Positions 14,092 through 23,113 of a stretch of DNA of 64,000 nt are shown here, in pieces. How positions within the stretch are numbered: the first letter of the stretch is position 1; every line of letters starts with the position of its first letter. Under the pieces are notes generated by a model, which had not been told where the DNA came from, made no database searches, and saw nothing but the letters and a program-made list of their open reading frames with translations. This DNA comes from Nocardioides sp. (GTDB taxonomy: Bacteria > Actinomycetota > Actinomycetes > Propionibacteriales > Nocardioidaceae): contig NZ_JASEEQ010000012.1 in the NCBI RefSeq assembly GCF_030019515.1, positions 62,001-126,000 of the forward strand, written 5' to 3'. Position numbers and translations under genes: made by a program.

Positions 14092-15353
14092 GCCGCCTCG
14101 TCGACCGGGCGCTCATCGACGCCGAGTTCGCGACCGCCGCGGTCTACCGCACCGAGATCCACTCGCTGCTCGCCGACCTGCGGATCCTGGCCCCCGACCT
14201 GGCGCTCCTGGCCGACACCCGGCAGCGCGGCCAGGGGTTCCTCACCGCGGAAGGCCGCGACGCCCTGGACCGGATGACGACGATCGAGCGCACCGAGCGC
14301 CGCTCCCAGCCGCTCCGCCGCGACGACACCGGCCAGCCGATCATCGGCCTGAAGTGGCTCAACCGCACCAGCATCGCCGCCGGCACCGGTGAGATCCCCG
14401 CACCCGGGAACTTCCGCGGCATCGCCACCGAGGCCGACCTGGCGTTCGCCCTGCTGGGCCACATCCACCGGATCCGCCGCGTCCTCCTTGCCTCCGGGCA
14501 CCCCGACCCCGAGCCCGAGCTCCTCGCCGGCGCACGCACCGCGGTCGCGGCCGCGGCCCGGCCGGCCGGGTTCATCGGCCCCATGCCCGCCGTGACCACG
14601 ATCGTCCCCGCCGACGCCACCGACGAGATCCCGCAGCTCCTGGACCGGCTCGACCGGCTCGTCGACGCCGCACCCTCGGTCACGCTCCTCGCCCCGATCC
14701 AACGCGACCTCGAGCAGCTCGCCGACCAGGTCTCGGTCGTCGTCGACGGCAACGACCGATCCCACCGCCCCGACCCGTGCCCGCACTGCGGCAACCACAC
14801 CCTGATCCGCTACGAGGCCACCCGCCGCCGCCCCCAGCCGTTCATCCGCTGCGAACGCGACCCCCGCTGGACCTCCAAGCACTTCCGCCCCTGCGTCTGC
14901 CCCGCCGCGATCTGCCAGTGCAAAACCAACCCCGTCACCTACCGCCACGAGTGGTTCGACAACCCCAAGGACAAGACCCAGCGGCCCGTCTGGGACCTCA
15001 TCGACCGGATCAAGCTCATCAAGGAGAACACCGTGCTCGAGACCAAGGCCCAGGACGCCGCACGACGCGTCCGGGACCTCCACCAGCGCACCGTCATCTA
15101 CCAGTGGGCCGAGAACTGCCCCGGCGAGCACTTCGAGCCCGACGAGGCCGAGGCAGCCGAGCGCGGTGTCGAGCAGCAGCTGGTCATCCACCAGCACATC
15201 GACGACCCCCAAGGATCCGGCGGCGAAGTGTGCGTCACCTGCGAGCCCGCCGTCATCGCCTGCACCCACTGCACCCACGACACCGACCAGGTCTTCACCG
15301 CCTGGCCTTGCGACACCATCCGCGCCCTCGACGACGACCCCAAGGACTCCTGA
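14088..15353 (+). CDS. Hypothetical phage protein with zinc-finger cysteines
   Basis: A 421-aa protein. A central zinc-ribbon-like cluster begins with PCPHCGNHTLIRYEATRR and continues with a downstream Cys-rich stretch (CVCPAAICQC). A second Cys set lies near the C-terminus (CVTCEPAVIACTHCTH). The N-terminal half is helical. It follows the initiator-like gene with an overlapping GTG, so a replication or DNA-handling role is likely but not shown. Confidence 0.68.
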   Translation: MSRLVDRALIDAEFATAAVYRTEIHSLLADLRILAPDLALLADTRQRGQGFLTAEGRDALDRMTTIERTERRSQPLRRDDTGQPIIGLKWLNRTSIAAGTGEIPAPGNFRGIATEADLAFALLGHIHRIRRVLLASGHPDPEPELLAGARTAVAAAARPAGFIGPMPAVTTIVPADATDEIPQLLDRLDRLVDAAPSVTLLAPIQRDLEQLADQVSVVVDGNDRSHRPDPCPHCGNHTLIRYEATRRRPQPFIRCERDPRWTSKHFRPCVCPAAICQCKTNPVTYRHEWFDNPKDKTQRPVWDLIDRIKLIKENTVLETKAQDAARRVRDLHQRTVIYQWAENCPGEHFEPDEAEAAERGVEQQLVIHQHIDDPQGSGGEVCVTCEPAVIACTHCTHDTDQVFTAWPCDTIRALDDDPKDS

Positions 15354-15508
15354 TGAGCAACCTCTTCGACGACCAGCCCAAGACGCCGGCGGCCGCCGAC
15401 CAGAGCGGCCCGCGGGACGCGATCGCGTTCCTCCTCTGGGTCGTCGAGTTCACCGCCCTCACGATCGCGCCGGCGGTCGTGTACGCCACCTGGCGGTGGT
15501 TCCTGTGA
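15353..15508 (+). CDS. Small single-pass membrane protein
   Basis: A 51-aa protein with a polar N-terminus and one hydrophobic segment (AIAFLLWVVEFTALTIAPAV). ATG overlaps the previous TGA; its own TGA overlaps the next GTG. Confidence 0.6.
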   Translation: MSNLFDDQPKTPAAADQSGPRDAIAFLLWVVEFTALTIAPAVVYATWRWFL

Positions 15509-15669
15509 GCGAGATCCGCGCCTGGATCACCAGCACCGGATCCGAGGCCCTGACCGCGGGTGAGCTCAAGGCCTACCTCGAGCACGTTCCCGACGCGGCG
15601 TCGATGTGCGACGGATCCGACGCCGCTCTCACCTCGGTCGAAGCCGTCTGGGAGGTGAGCAGCGAATGA
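15505..15669 (+). CDS. Small phage protein
   Basis: A 54-aa acidic protein (VSEIRAWITSTGSEALTAGE at the N-terminus). GTG and stop codons overlap the neighbours on both sides. No family recognised. Confidence 0.55.
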   Translation: MSEIRAWITSTGSEALTAGELKAYLEHVPDAASMCDGSDAALTSVEAVWEVSSE

Positions 15670-15803
15670 GGAACCTCCTCGCCTGGCTCGCCGACCTCGT
15701 CCTCGGCCCCGCCTGCCCGATCGGCTGCGGCTACCGCGCCCGCGGCTGGCGAACCCTGGCCTGGCACTGCGACTACGACCACCCAGGCGAGGCCACCCGA
15801 TGA
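15666..15803 (+). CDS. Small Cys/His phage protein
   Basis: A 45-aa protein with CPIGCGYR and later WHCDYDH, a plausible C3H or C2HC zinc knuckle. It is coupled by ATGA overlaps to both neighbours. Confidence 0.58.
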   Translation: MRNLLAWLADLVLGPACPIGCGYRARGWRTLAWHCDYDHPGEATR

Positions 15804-15952
15804 CGGCCCCGACGTTCGTGTGTCCGTCCACCACCGGACCCGGGTCCTGCATGAACACCAGCCCGCACACGGCGCCTCGCGACTGCGTCCACCACTCCAC
15901 CTCCGGTATCCCCGACCGCCACGACAAGCCCGGAAGAGGCGACCACGAATGA
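15800..15952 (+). CDS. Small Cys/His phage protein
   Basis: A 50-aa frame from the ATG at 15800 (overlapping the previous stop) to the TGA at 15950-15952 (overlapping the next ATG). Cys8, Cys17 and Cys29 together with HH at 31-32 could form a small metal site. Support is positional coupling only. Confidence 0.5.
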   Translation: MTAPTFVCPSTTGPGSCMNTSPHTAPRDCVHHSTSGIPDRHDKPGRGDHE

Positions 15953-16182
15953 CCACCACGACCACCAGGCCGCTCCAGGCCCAGGAGAACGCCGCCCGGT
16001 TCGCATCACGCGCCGACACCACCGAGACCGCGGTACGACACGACACCGTCCGCACGGCCCTCGCCCTGCTCCGCGGCACCCGAGACACCGTCGGCGCCCA
16101 CCTGATCCTCACCCACGGCGTCGAACGCCAGGCCCGCATCGCCGGCCTCGGCTCCCTGCACCTGCCGATCCTCGGCGACTGA
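15949..16182 (+). CDS. Small helical phage protein
   Basis: A 77-aa protein with a central helix (AVRHDTVRTALALLRGTRDT). ATG overlaps the previous stop. A 32-bp gap with GGAAGGA separates it from the ParB-like gene. Confidence 0.6.
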   Translation: MTTTTTRPLQAQENAARFASRADTTETAVRHDTVRTALALLRGTRDTVGAHLILTHGVERQARIAGLGSLHLPILGD

Positions 16183-16214
16183 ACACCCACCCACCCGGAA
16201 GGAAGCCCCTCCTC

Positions 16215-17675
16215 ATGACCACCACCAACGCGATCGAGCCCGGCACCACCGTCCACGTCCCACCCGGGACCCTGTTGCTCGAGCGGAACATCCGCGACGC
16301 CCAGCCCGACCCCGACCTCGTCGCCTCCGTCCGCGCCGTCGGCGTCCTCCAGCCCATCACCGCTCGCGTCGCCCAGGACGGACGCCTCGTCGTCCGCATG
16401 GGCTTCCGCCGCACCCTCGCCGCGATCGAGGCCGGCCGCGACAGCGTCCCCGTCTACGTCGCCGGCCACGTCGACGACACCGACGCCGACGAGATCGACC
16501 GGATCATCACCCAGCGCGACGAGAACACCCACCGCGCCGGCCTCACCGCCGGCGAAGAGATCGGCGTCGTCGAGCAGCTGGCCGCGTTCGGCCTCTCCGC
16601 CGACGAGATCGCCGCCCAGGCGCGCATGGCCAAGGACAAGGTCGAGACCGCCACCCGGGTCTCCGGATCCAAGCTCGCCCGGAAGGCCGCCGCGAAGTAC
16701 GAGGCCCTCACCCTCGACCAGGCAGCCGTCGTCGCCGAGTTCGAGGACGACACCGAAACCGCGAAGACCCTCATCGTCACCGCGATCGAGCAGCCCGGCC
16801 AGTTCGCCCACACCGTGCAGCGCGCCCGCGACGAGCGTCTGATCGACCGCCTCAGCGCCGCGCTGATCGCCGACCTCGAACAGGCCGGCGTCCCCGTGGT
16901 CAAGCACCCCAACTACGACGACAAGACCAAGCCCCTGGACCGGCTCCGCAACGACAAGGGCAAGGAGATCACCGCGGCCGCGCACAAGACGTGCCCCGGC
17001 CACGTCGCCTGGCTCACCACCAGCTGGAAGTGGGTCGACGCCGACGGCAACCCCTGTCAGGGCAACGAGCGGCCTCCTGGCTCCCGGAACCTCCAGGTCC
17101 CCAGGGTCGTGTACGGCTGCAAGGACCCCAAGAAGCACGGTCACACCGACTCATGGGCGAGCAGCAGCGGCAGCCGCCCCGCCGCCGACGACATGACCCC
17201 CGAGCAGCGCGAGAAGGCCCGCAAGGAACGCGCACTGGTCATCGAGAACAACAAAGCCTGGGACTCCGCCGAAGCGGTGCGCCGCGACTGGATCGGCAGC
17301 TCGCTCGCCAAGCTGAAGACGCCACCCAGGGGGACCGGGGCGTTCATCGCCCGCACCCTCTCCGAGGACCGCTACGTCCTCACCCACGAGGGCAACCAGA
17401 CGTCCCGCGAGCAGCTGTGCACCACATGGGGCCTCCCGATGAAGGCACACGGCTACGGCCACCGCGTCGAGATCCCGAAGGGCACCACTGAGAACCGAGC
17501 ACTCGTGATCGCGCTCGTCCAGATCATCGCAGCCCACGAGGCCTCCACGGACCGCATGTCCTGGCGGCGCGACGGCACCAAGAACCGCCACGGCTACTAC
17601 CTGCGGTTCCTCCAGTCCGCCGGCTACGGCCTCTCCGACGTCGAGAAGTACGCCATCTCGAGCAAGACCGCGTGA
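16215..17675 (+). CDS. ParB-like nuclease/CTPase-fold phage protein
   Basis: A 486-aa protein. Residues about 12-110 form a ParB/Srx N-terminal domain (LLERNIRDAQPDPDLVASVR, GVLQPITARVAQDGRLVVRM, GFRRTLAAIEAG), and 110-170 a helix-turn-helix-like linker (LSADEIAAQARMAKDKVETA). The C-terminal half has a cysteine-bearing region (KTCPGHVAWL, YGCKDPKKHGH). Single ParB-like genes without ParA are common in actinophages, where they may act in DNA binding or nicking rather than partition. It sits in the early operon, preceded by a good ribosome-binding site. Confidence 0.82.
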   Translation: MTTTNAIEPGTTVHVPPGTLLLERNIRDAQPDPDLVASVRAVGVLQPITARVAQDGRLVVRMGFRRTLAAIEAGRDSVPVYVAGHVDDTDADEIDRIITQRDENTHRAGLTAGEEIGVVEQLAAFGLSADEIAAQARMAKDKVETATRVSGSKLARKAAAKYEALTLDQAAVVAEFEDDTETAKTLIVTAIEQPGQFAHTVQRARDERLIDRLSAALIADLEQAGVPVVKHPNYDDKTKPLDRLRNDKGKEITAAAHKTCPGHVAWLTTSWKWVDADGNPCQGNERPPGSRNLQVPRVVYGCKDPKKHGHTDSWASSSGSRPAADDMTPEQREKARKERALVIENNKAWDSAEAVRRDWIGSSLAKLKTPPRGTGAFIARTLSEDRYVLTHEGNQTSREQLCTTWGLPMKAHGYGHRVEIPKGTTENRALVIALVQIIAAHEASTDRMSWRRDGTKNRHGYYLRFLQSAGYGLSDVEKYAISSKTA

Positions 17676-17689
17676 AGGGACCCACCGCC

Positions 17690-17986
17690 GTGACTCACCA
17701 GCAACCCGACTACGTCGACGCCACGTTCTATGCCGTCGTCGAGCCGATCTGGGGCCGCCGCCGCGACAGCAGCGGACGCCCAGTCCTTGACGGCGCCAAG
17801 GTCGAGCGGATCACCAAGAACCGGCCTCAGCAGATCCGCGGGGACGCGGTCGTCACTCGGCTCACGGTCCGGGTCGACGCCGCTGCGCTGCTGCCGCTCC
17901 AGCCCGAAGCCGTCATCCACATCACCCCGACGGACGTCGACGTGATCCACGTCGCGGCCCAGCACCCGGACGGCGAAGATGCCTGA
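17690..17986 (+). CDS. Hypothetical phage protein
   Basis: A 98-aa protein (VTHQQPDYVDATFYAVVEPI). The GTG at 17690 has AAGGGA nine bases upstream; an earlier GTG at 17672 overlapping the ParB-like stop is the alternative. Strand-rich pattern (VVTRLTVRVDAAALLPL, AVIHITPTDVDVIHV). Confidence 0.62.
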   Translation: MTHQQPDYVDATFYAVVEPIWGRRRDSSGRPVLDGAKVERITKNRPQQIRGDAVVTRLTVRVDAAALLPLQPEAVIHITPTDVDVIHVAAQHPDGEDA

Positions 17987-18314
17987 CGCGCCGCTCACCA
18001 CCGAGAAAGCGCAACTCGTCTGGATGCGCTCCGGCGACCGCGAGGGCAACGCGGCGATCTTCGACGGGCACGGTCACACGGCCGAGCACGTCGCGCTGCT
18101 GGCGGATCCCGTGATCGGCTCGGGTCCCTACGACGTACACGAGGTGTGGATGCACTACACGCCACGGGTCAAGTGGTGTGAGCGCATCGACGGGTGGGGG
18201 TGCGAGAGCAACGGCGAATGGCACGGCCACTGGTCGGAGACGCAGCGCAACCCGTTCCACCCCGAGTCGGGCGCGGTGTCTGTGGTCTTTCCGTCCGGAG
18301 GGGAGCGCTCATGA
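17979..18314 (+). CDS. Hypothetical phage protein
   Basis: A 111-aa protein rich in Trp and His (VWMHYTPRVKWCERIDGWGC). It overlaps the previous gene by 8 bp and the next ATG by 4. No family recognised. Confidence 0.62.
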   Translation: MPDAPLTTEKAQLVWMRSGDREGNAAIFDGHGHTAEHVALLADPVIGSGPYDVHEVWMHYTPRVKWCERIDGWGCESNGEWHGHWSETQRNPFHPESGAVSVVFPSGGERS

Positions 18315-18625
18315 CCACCGAGAATGTGCGGGTCTTCGCGGCCACCCGATCGAAAGGGCCGTGCGCTCACACCTGGGTCGAGGGGTCCAAGGTGTGCTCG
18401 ATATGCGGCGCGGCCCTGACGTTCGAGGATGACTCGGATGGCCTGATTGACGACCTGATCGAAGCCCTGGAGCAGCGGCTCGGCGAGGTTGCCTATGACG
18501 GCCTTCGGGCGGTCATCGACCACGTTCCCGAGGCCGAGCGACGCGCGCACCTCATGGAGGCCAGGAAGCGGGTCCTGCGAGACCTCGGACTCGGTGTCAT
18601 CAGTTCGACCGGAGCGCAGTCATGA
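18311..18625 (+). CDS. Hypothetical phage protein with Cys pair
   Basis: A 104-aa protein. The N-terminal part has CAHTWVEGSKVCSICGA, a likely zinc ribbon; the remainder is helical and acidic (DLIEALEQRLGEVAYDGL). The start is chosen as an ATG overlapping the preceding stop. Confidence 0.62.
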   Translation: MTTENVRVFAATRSKGPCAHTWVEGSKVCSICGAALTFEDDSDGLIDDLIEALEQRLGEVAYDGLRAVIDHVPEAERRAHLMEARKRVLRDLGLGVISSTGAQS

Positions 18626-18957
18626 GCGGCGTCCAGGTGGGCAGCCGGGTCGAGCAGTTGGAGAGGCTGCTCGCCCGTGTGGAGCAGGAGCTGGCCGCGG
18701 AGCGGCTCAAGTTGCGCACCGACGCGGTCGACACGCGTGGAGGCATCCGCACCCACACGGCCGCACCGGCCTCCCGGATCGTGGCCGCGCAACGGCGCGC
18801 GAACGAGCCGGTCCCGCTCTGCTCCCGCGTCATCAAGGTCTGGGCGCACGAGCAAGGCCTGATCGAGTACGTCCCCCGCGGCAGGGTGCGTCCGGAGCTC
18901 GTCGAGGCCTACGAGAAGGCCCACGGCATCAAGGTCACCATCGAGGCCGCGCGTTGA
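18622..18957 (+). CDS. Protein with Lsr2-type DNA-binding tail
   Basis: A 111-aa protein. The N-terminus is a coiled coil (RVEQLERLLARVEQELAAER). The C-terminal ~35 residues, VIKVWAHEQGLIEYVPRGRV followed by RPELVEAYEKAHG, follow the C-terminal domain of Lsr2, including the RGR-like turn that reads the minor groove of AT-rich DNA. Lsr2-type proteins silence foreign DNA in actinomycetes; phages carry versions that may counteract or mimic this. The oligomerisation domain of true Lsr2 is absent, replaced by the coiled coil. Confidence 0.68.
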   Translation: MSGVQVGSRVEQLERLLARVEQELAAERLKLRTDAVDTRGGIRTHTAAPASRIVAAQRRANEPVPLCSRVIKVWAHEQGLIEYVPRGRVRPELVEAYEKAHGIKVTIEAAR

Positions 18958-19184
18958 CCGACCGGACCTACACCACCGAGGAGGCCGCACAGGTCCTCGG
19001 TGTGCCGGCCGACCTGATCTCGACGTGGCGACACCGCAAGCGCGTCACCCCGGCCGGCCTGGTCCCCGGCCGGGGACGCGGCGGCCTGGTCCCGACGTAC
19101 CGCCTTGAGGACCTCAGACCGCTCGCCGATGCCCGGGCAGCCCGGCTAGCACGACGCGCCGACAGAGCCGATTCCGGCGGTTAG
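18954..19184 (+). CDS. MerR-like helix-turn-helix protein
   Basis: A 76-aa protein with TEEAAQVLGVPADLISTWRH near the start, a MerR/excisionase-type helix-turn-helix, and YRLEDLRPLADARAARLA after it. TTG start overlapping the previous stop. It is the last gene of the early operon before tandem hairpins. It could be an excisionase or a late-gene regulator. Confidence 0.68.
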   Translation: MTDRTYTTEEAAQVLGVPADLISTWRHRKRVTPAGLVPGRGRGGLVPTYRLEDLRPLADARAARLARRADRADSGG

Positions 19185-19224
19185 CGGACAGGAGTAGGTC
19201 CGATGATGCAAGATATTGCCAGCG

Positions 19225-19273
19225 GGAGATCTGTCTCCTCACGAACCCTGAGCCGCATCAGCGCTCGGGGTTC
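19225..19273 (+). terminator. Tandem hairpins ending the early operon
   Basis: GGAGA-TCTG-TCTCC (19225-19238) is followed by an 11-bp stem, GAACCCTGAGC (19243-19253) with GCTCGGGGTTC (19263-19273), then TGTCGTTCT. I see no supported gene in 19185-19459. Confidence 0.75.
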
Positions 19274-19459
19274 TGTCGTTCTACCCCGTGACCGGAGGGG
19301 CTTCCGGCTCGCGGGGTTGGACTGTCTGGTGGTCCGGCGTCGAACGGTGGCCACGTCCCCGGTGCGGATCCACGTGGTGCTCGCGTCGTCAGCAGCCCCG
19401 GGACCGGTCAAGACTCGGGCGTGGCATCCGCCGACGCCGGACCACCAGCAGGAGCAACG

Positions 19460-19777
19460 GTGACCGGTCGTCGCGTGTATCGGTACGCCGGCCGCGACTG
19501 GCCGGACCCCCGAAACACCAGGGCATGGCGGACGCTGCGCGACCAGGTCGTGCTCGAGGAGCCGACGTGCCAGCTGCGCATCGCGGGGATCTGCACCATC
19601 GTGTCGACCACCGCGGACCACATCGTCCCCGTGGTCCAGCGTCCCGACCTGGCCATGACGCGGACCAACCTCCGCGGCGCGTGCCGCGCATGCAACGACG
19701 CCCGCCGCGACCTACCCGACGGGACGCTCGTCACCGACCGCGACCATCGGCCGCCCGCGCTCGACCTGTTCGGCTGA
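19460..19777 (+). CDS. HNH endonuclease
   Basis: A 105-aa protein with the HNH core: CQLRIAGICTIVSTTADHIV (the DH histidine pair) then NLRGACRACNDARRD. Cysteines before and after the core bind structural zinc. The GTG at 19460 has AGGAG five bases upstream. HNH proteins next to terminase are required for cohesive-end DNA packaging in many phages, so this one probably assists terminase cleavage. Confidence 0.88.
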   Translation: MTGRRVYRYAGRDWPDPRNTRAWRTLRDQVVLEEPTCQLRIAGICTIVSTTADHIVPVVQRPDLAMTRTNLRGACRACNDARRDLPDGTLVTDRDHRPPALDLFG

Positions 19778-19861
19778 AAAATCTGACGGTCGCAACTCGC
19801 CGGAGTGCAAGCTCTCCCCTCTTCTCTCCCCGAGAGGTCGATGTCACGCTAAGGAGCCGCG

Positions 19862-20254
19862 GTGCAGAAGGCTTGCGCGCAGTGTGGCGAGGCGTTCGAG
19901 GCCCGGCGGTCGACCGCGAAGTACTGCGGTGACCGTTGCCGGCAGCAGGCGCGGCGCCGGGCCAAGCCCGAAGACGTCGACCCTCGGCTACCGCGGATCG
20001 TCGACCTCACCACCAAGGAGCTCCGCCGGATCGGGAAGCTCGACACCGTGCTCGGCCAGCAGGCGCTCACCCTCGCGCACCGGATGTGCTCGACGAAGGA
20101 CACGGCCTCGTCGATCGCCGCAGCGTCGCGCGAGCTCGACCGCCTGATGCTGCGACTCGCCGTTGGCGCCGCGAAGCAAGAGGACCAGCTCGCGTCCGCG
20201 AGGAGGCGCCGTGACGAGAAGAGGCGCGCGGCGGCCGAAGCTCGCCAAGCGTAA
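19862..20254 (+). CDS. Terminase small subunit, zinc-finger type
   Basis: A 130-aa protein. Residues 1-30 form a zinc finger (CAQCGEAF, then YCGDRCRQQARRR); the rest is helical with a coiled C-terminus. Its position directly before the large subunit, overlapping it by 44 bp, and its length fit the DNA-recognition subunit of terminase. Sequence alone does not prove it. GTG start with AGGAG upstream. Confidence 0.72.
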   Translation: MQKACAQCGEAFEARRSTAKYCGDRCRQQARRRAKPEDVDPRLPRIVDLTTKELRRIGKLDTVLGQQALTLAHRMCSTKDTASSIAAASRELDRLMLRLAVGAAKQEDQLASARRRRDEKRRAAAEARQA

Positions 20255-21788
20255 GAACCCGGCGGCCTGGTGCCACGAGGTCGAGTACGTCTACACGCTG
20301 GGCCCGGAGGTCGCCGACGTGACCGCGGAAGCCGGTCTGATCCCGGACGGGAACCAGCAGTGGATCCTCGACCAGACCTTCGGCGTCGACGCGCTCGGCC
20401 GGCCGGCCGCGTTCGAGATCGACCTGGTCGGGCCGCGGCAGAACATCAAGACGTCCTCCATCATCATGATGGAGATCGGGTGGATGTACGTCACCGAGGA
20501 ACCGTTCATCCTCCACACCGCGCACGAGCTCGACGCCACCGAAGAGGCGTTCATCGACCTTCGCGAGCGGCTGCTCGACACCCCGCTCCTGCGGGCCGAG
20601 CTCAACCCGGCGAAGGGTGACCGCGACACCCCGGGCATCTACACCGGCAACGGGTCCTGGGAGATCTGGCTCCTCAACGGCACCCGGTTGAAGTACAAGG
20701 CGCGCGGCAAGGACTCCGGTCGAGCGCTCGCCGCGGACAAGCTGGTGCTCGACGAGGGGTTCGCGCTGCAGAACTCCCAGGTCGGATCGCTCTACCCGAT
20801 CCTCACCACCATCCCCGACGCCCAGGTCGTGGTCGCCTCATCGGCAGGGAAGCTCTACTCCCAGGTCCTGCGCGACCACCGGCACCGCGGCCGCAACGGG
20901 CTGACCGCGCGCCAGTTCTACGCCGAATGGGGCGACCGGCAGCCGTGGATCGGCTGCAAGTCCCGGCACTGCCGGCACGCCAAGGACGCGGTCGGGTGTG
21001 CGCTCGACGACGAGAAGCGGTGGGCGGAGATCATGCCCGCCTGGGGCCTGCGCGTGTTCCCCGAGACCATCCGCAACATGAGGCAGGCGATGCCGCCGAT
21101 GGAGTTCGCTCGCGAGTTCATGGTCTGGTGGGAGGACCCGCCGAACGTCGAGACGTCCGGGGTCATCGACCTCAACCAGTGGGCGAGGCTCAAGGACGCC
21201 ACCGCGCCGGCACCCGACCAGGTCGTGCTCACCCTCGAGGTCGCACCTGACCGGTCGACCGCGACGATCGCCGCGGCGGGCGCGGGGCCGGACGGCAAGA
21301 CGCTGGTCATCACCACGACCAAGCCCGGCACCTCCTGGATCGTCGCCGCGCTCGTCGGGCTGTACGGGAAGCGCAACGTCCTCGGAAAGGTCGGGCTCCG
21401 GCCGAACACCCCGGCCGGTGGCCTGGTCGCGGACATGACGAAGGCCGGGATCGGCCACGAGCCCATCAACTCCGTGAAGGCCGGCCAGGCATGCGCTGCG
21501 TTCATCAAGGCCGTCGAGGAGAAGACGCTCGTGCACGTCGGCCAGGAGGAGCTCGACGCCGCGATCCCCGGCGCGACCACGCACCTCACGAAGAGCAACG
21601 CGGAGGTCTGGGACGACGAGGTCGGCACCCCAGTCGTCGCCGCGTCGACGGCCGCCTACCAGTGGATGACCACGGCAAAGCCGCCGCCGCCCGCACCGGT
21701 CGGCATCTCCGAGGGGGGCGATGTCGACCGCACCGCCCTGAGCCGTGACCTGCTCGACGCCCCCGACTGGAACAACATCCCGCTCTGA
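20211..21788 (+). CDS. Terminase large subunit
   Basis: A 525-aa ATPase/nuclease that packages phage DNA. The Walker A-like loop GPRQNIKTS is at residues 74-82, Walker B is ADKLVLDEG, and the following ASSAG fits the coupling motif. The C-terminal half holds the RNase-H-like nuclease (LTLEVAPDRSTATIAAAG; DDEVGTPVVAA). The GTG at 20211 follows AGGAGG. Length is normal. Confidence 0.93.
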   Translation: MTRRGARRPKLAKRKNPAAWCHEVEYVYTLGPEVADVTAEAGLIPDGNQQWILDQTFGVDALGRPAAFEIDLVGPRQNIKTSSIIMMEIGWMYVTEEPFILHTAHELDATEEAFIDLRERLLDTPLLRAELNPAKGDRDTPGIYTGNGSWEIWLLNGTRLKYKARGKDSGRALAADKLVLDEGFALQNSQVGSLYPILTTIPDAQVVVASSAGKLYSQVLRDHRHRGRNGLTARQFYAEWGDRQPWIGCKSRHCRHAKDAVGCALDDEKRWAEIMPAWGLRVFPETIRNMRQAMPPMEFAREFMVWWEDPPNVETSGVIDLNQWARLKDATAPAPDQVVLTLEVAPDRSTATIAAAGAGPDGKTLVITTTKPGTSWIVAALVGLYGKRNVLGKVGLRPNTPAGGLVADMTKAGIGHEPINSVKAGQACAAFIKAVEEKTLVHVGQEELDAAIPGATTHLTKSNAEVWDDEVGTPVVAASTAAYQWMTTAKPPPPAPVGISEGGDVDRTALSRDLLDAPDWNNIPL

Positions 21789-21805
21789 CACAAGGAGGAC
21801 GCCCC

Positions 21806-23113
21806 GTGGTCGATGCTCCTCCTGCACCCCCGCAGACGACCCCGGTCCCGCAGCGCGAGCTCGGCATCGGGAACACCGGCGCACCCTCGGCCGACTGGTG
21901 GGACTCCCTCACTCTCGAGAAGGTCCCCGAACTCCGGTGGCCATTCGCGTACCAGGTGTACGACGACATGCTCACCAGCCCGAACGTCTCGGGCGTGTTC
22001 TCCGCTGTCGTCCAAACGATCCTCGGCACCGGGTGGCGTCTCGACGGCACAGGCGTCGACCCCGAGATCACGCGGCACTGCGCGCGCGACCTCGGTGTCC
22101 CGATCGTCGGTGTCAGTGACGAGGACGACGACACCAGCTCGCCCTTTGAGGACAAGTTCTCCTGGGACGACCACGCCCCGATCGCCGTCGACGAGTACCT
22201 CCGCTACGGCCACTCGATCTTCGAGCAGAAGGCCATCGGTGGCCCCGACGGTCCGGACGGGCTCTGGCACCTGGGAAAGCTCGGCTGGCGCTCCGGGCGC
22301 ACCATCTCCCGGTTCAACATTGCCGACGATGGCGGACTGATCTCGCTCGAGCAGACCCCCACGAGCCGCCTCCTCAGCACGACCGCCAGGAACAAGCCGC
22401 GGTCGCTGCCTGTGTCCCGGATCGTCGTCTACGTCCGCAACCGCCGCGGCGGGAACTGGCGAGGCGAGTCCCTCCTCCGCCCGGGCTACGGCCCATGGAT
22501 GATGTCCAGCCGCGCGCAGCGCCTGGAGCTCATCCTCGGTGAGCGCGCCGGCGCCCCGATCGTCGTCTACGAAGCCGCCGACGGTGAGACCGACCTGTCC
22601 AAGGGAAAGGCGATCGCCACGTCGGTGCGCGTGGGCCGCGAGGCCGGAGTCGCGATCCCGAACGGTGCCAAGCTCACGCTCCAGGGTGTGGAGGGCACTC
22701 TCCCCGATCTCGACAAGACGATCCGGCGCCACGACGAGCGGATCGCCGGGTCGATGCTCGCGAACTTCCTCAACCTCGGATCACAGTCCGGGACCGGGTC
22801 CTACGCCCTCGGGTCGACGTTCTTCAACGCCTTTCTCCTCGCCCTGCAGAAGACCGCGAAGGACATCGCCCGCACCGCCAGCCGGCACGTCGTCGCCGAC
22901 CTCGTGCGGTGGAACTGGCCCGGCGAGCGGGCCCCGCGCCTGGTCTTCGACGAGATCGGCGCACGCCGCGACGCGCTGGTCCAGGCCCTCGCCGCCCTCG
23001 TCCAGGCCGGCGTGCTGACCGCCGACAAGGACCTCGAGGAGTTCGTCCGCGCCGCCATCGGCATCCCCGCGAAGCAGACCGGCCGACCCGCGGCCCGCCA
23101 GGAGGAATCGTGA
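21806..23113 (+). CDS. Portal protein
   Basis: A 435-aa protein resembling the Mu gp29-like (DUF935) portals: an N-terminal SPNVSGVFSAVVQTILGTGW block, GNWRGESLLRPGYGPWMMSS, and IAGSMLANFLNLGSQSGTGS. It forms the dodecameric vertex through which DNA enters the head. GTG with AAGGAGG upstream, between terminase and protease as expected. Confidence 0.9.
   Translation: MVDAPPAPPQTTPVPQRELGIGNTGAPSADWWDSLTLEKVPELRWPFAYQVYDDMLTSPNVSGVFSAVVQTILGTGWRLDGTGVDPEITRHCARDLGVPIVGVSDEDDDTSSPFEDKFSWDDHAPIAVDEYLRYGHSIFEQKAIGGPDGPDGLWHLGKLGWRSGRTISRFNIADDGGLISLEQTPTSRLLSTTARNKPRSLPVSRIVVYVRNRRGGNWRGESLLRPGYGPWMMSSRAQRLELILGERAGAPIVVYEAADGETDLSKGKAIATSVRVGREAGVAIPNGAKLTLQGVEGTLPDLDKTIRRHDERIAGSMLANFLNLGSQSGTGSYALGSTFFNAFLLALQKTAKDIARTASRHVVADLVRWNWPGERAPRLVFDEIGARRDALVQALAALVQAGVLTADKDLEEFVRAAIGIPAKQTGRPAARQEES

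Noticed and set aside
16215..17675. Considered as a plasmid-type partition locus
   Set aside because: No ParA gene or parS-like repeats adjacent, and the element is a clear integrative phage.
19203..19463. 86-codon frame between the early operon and HNH gene
   Set aside because: It contains two hairpins that look like terminators and has no ribosome-binding site or coding signature.
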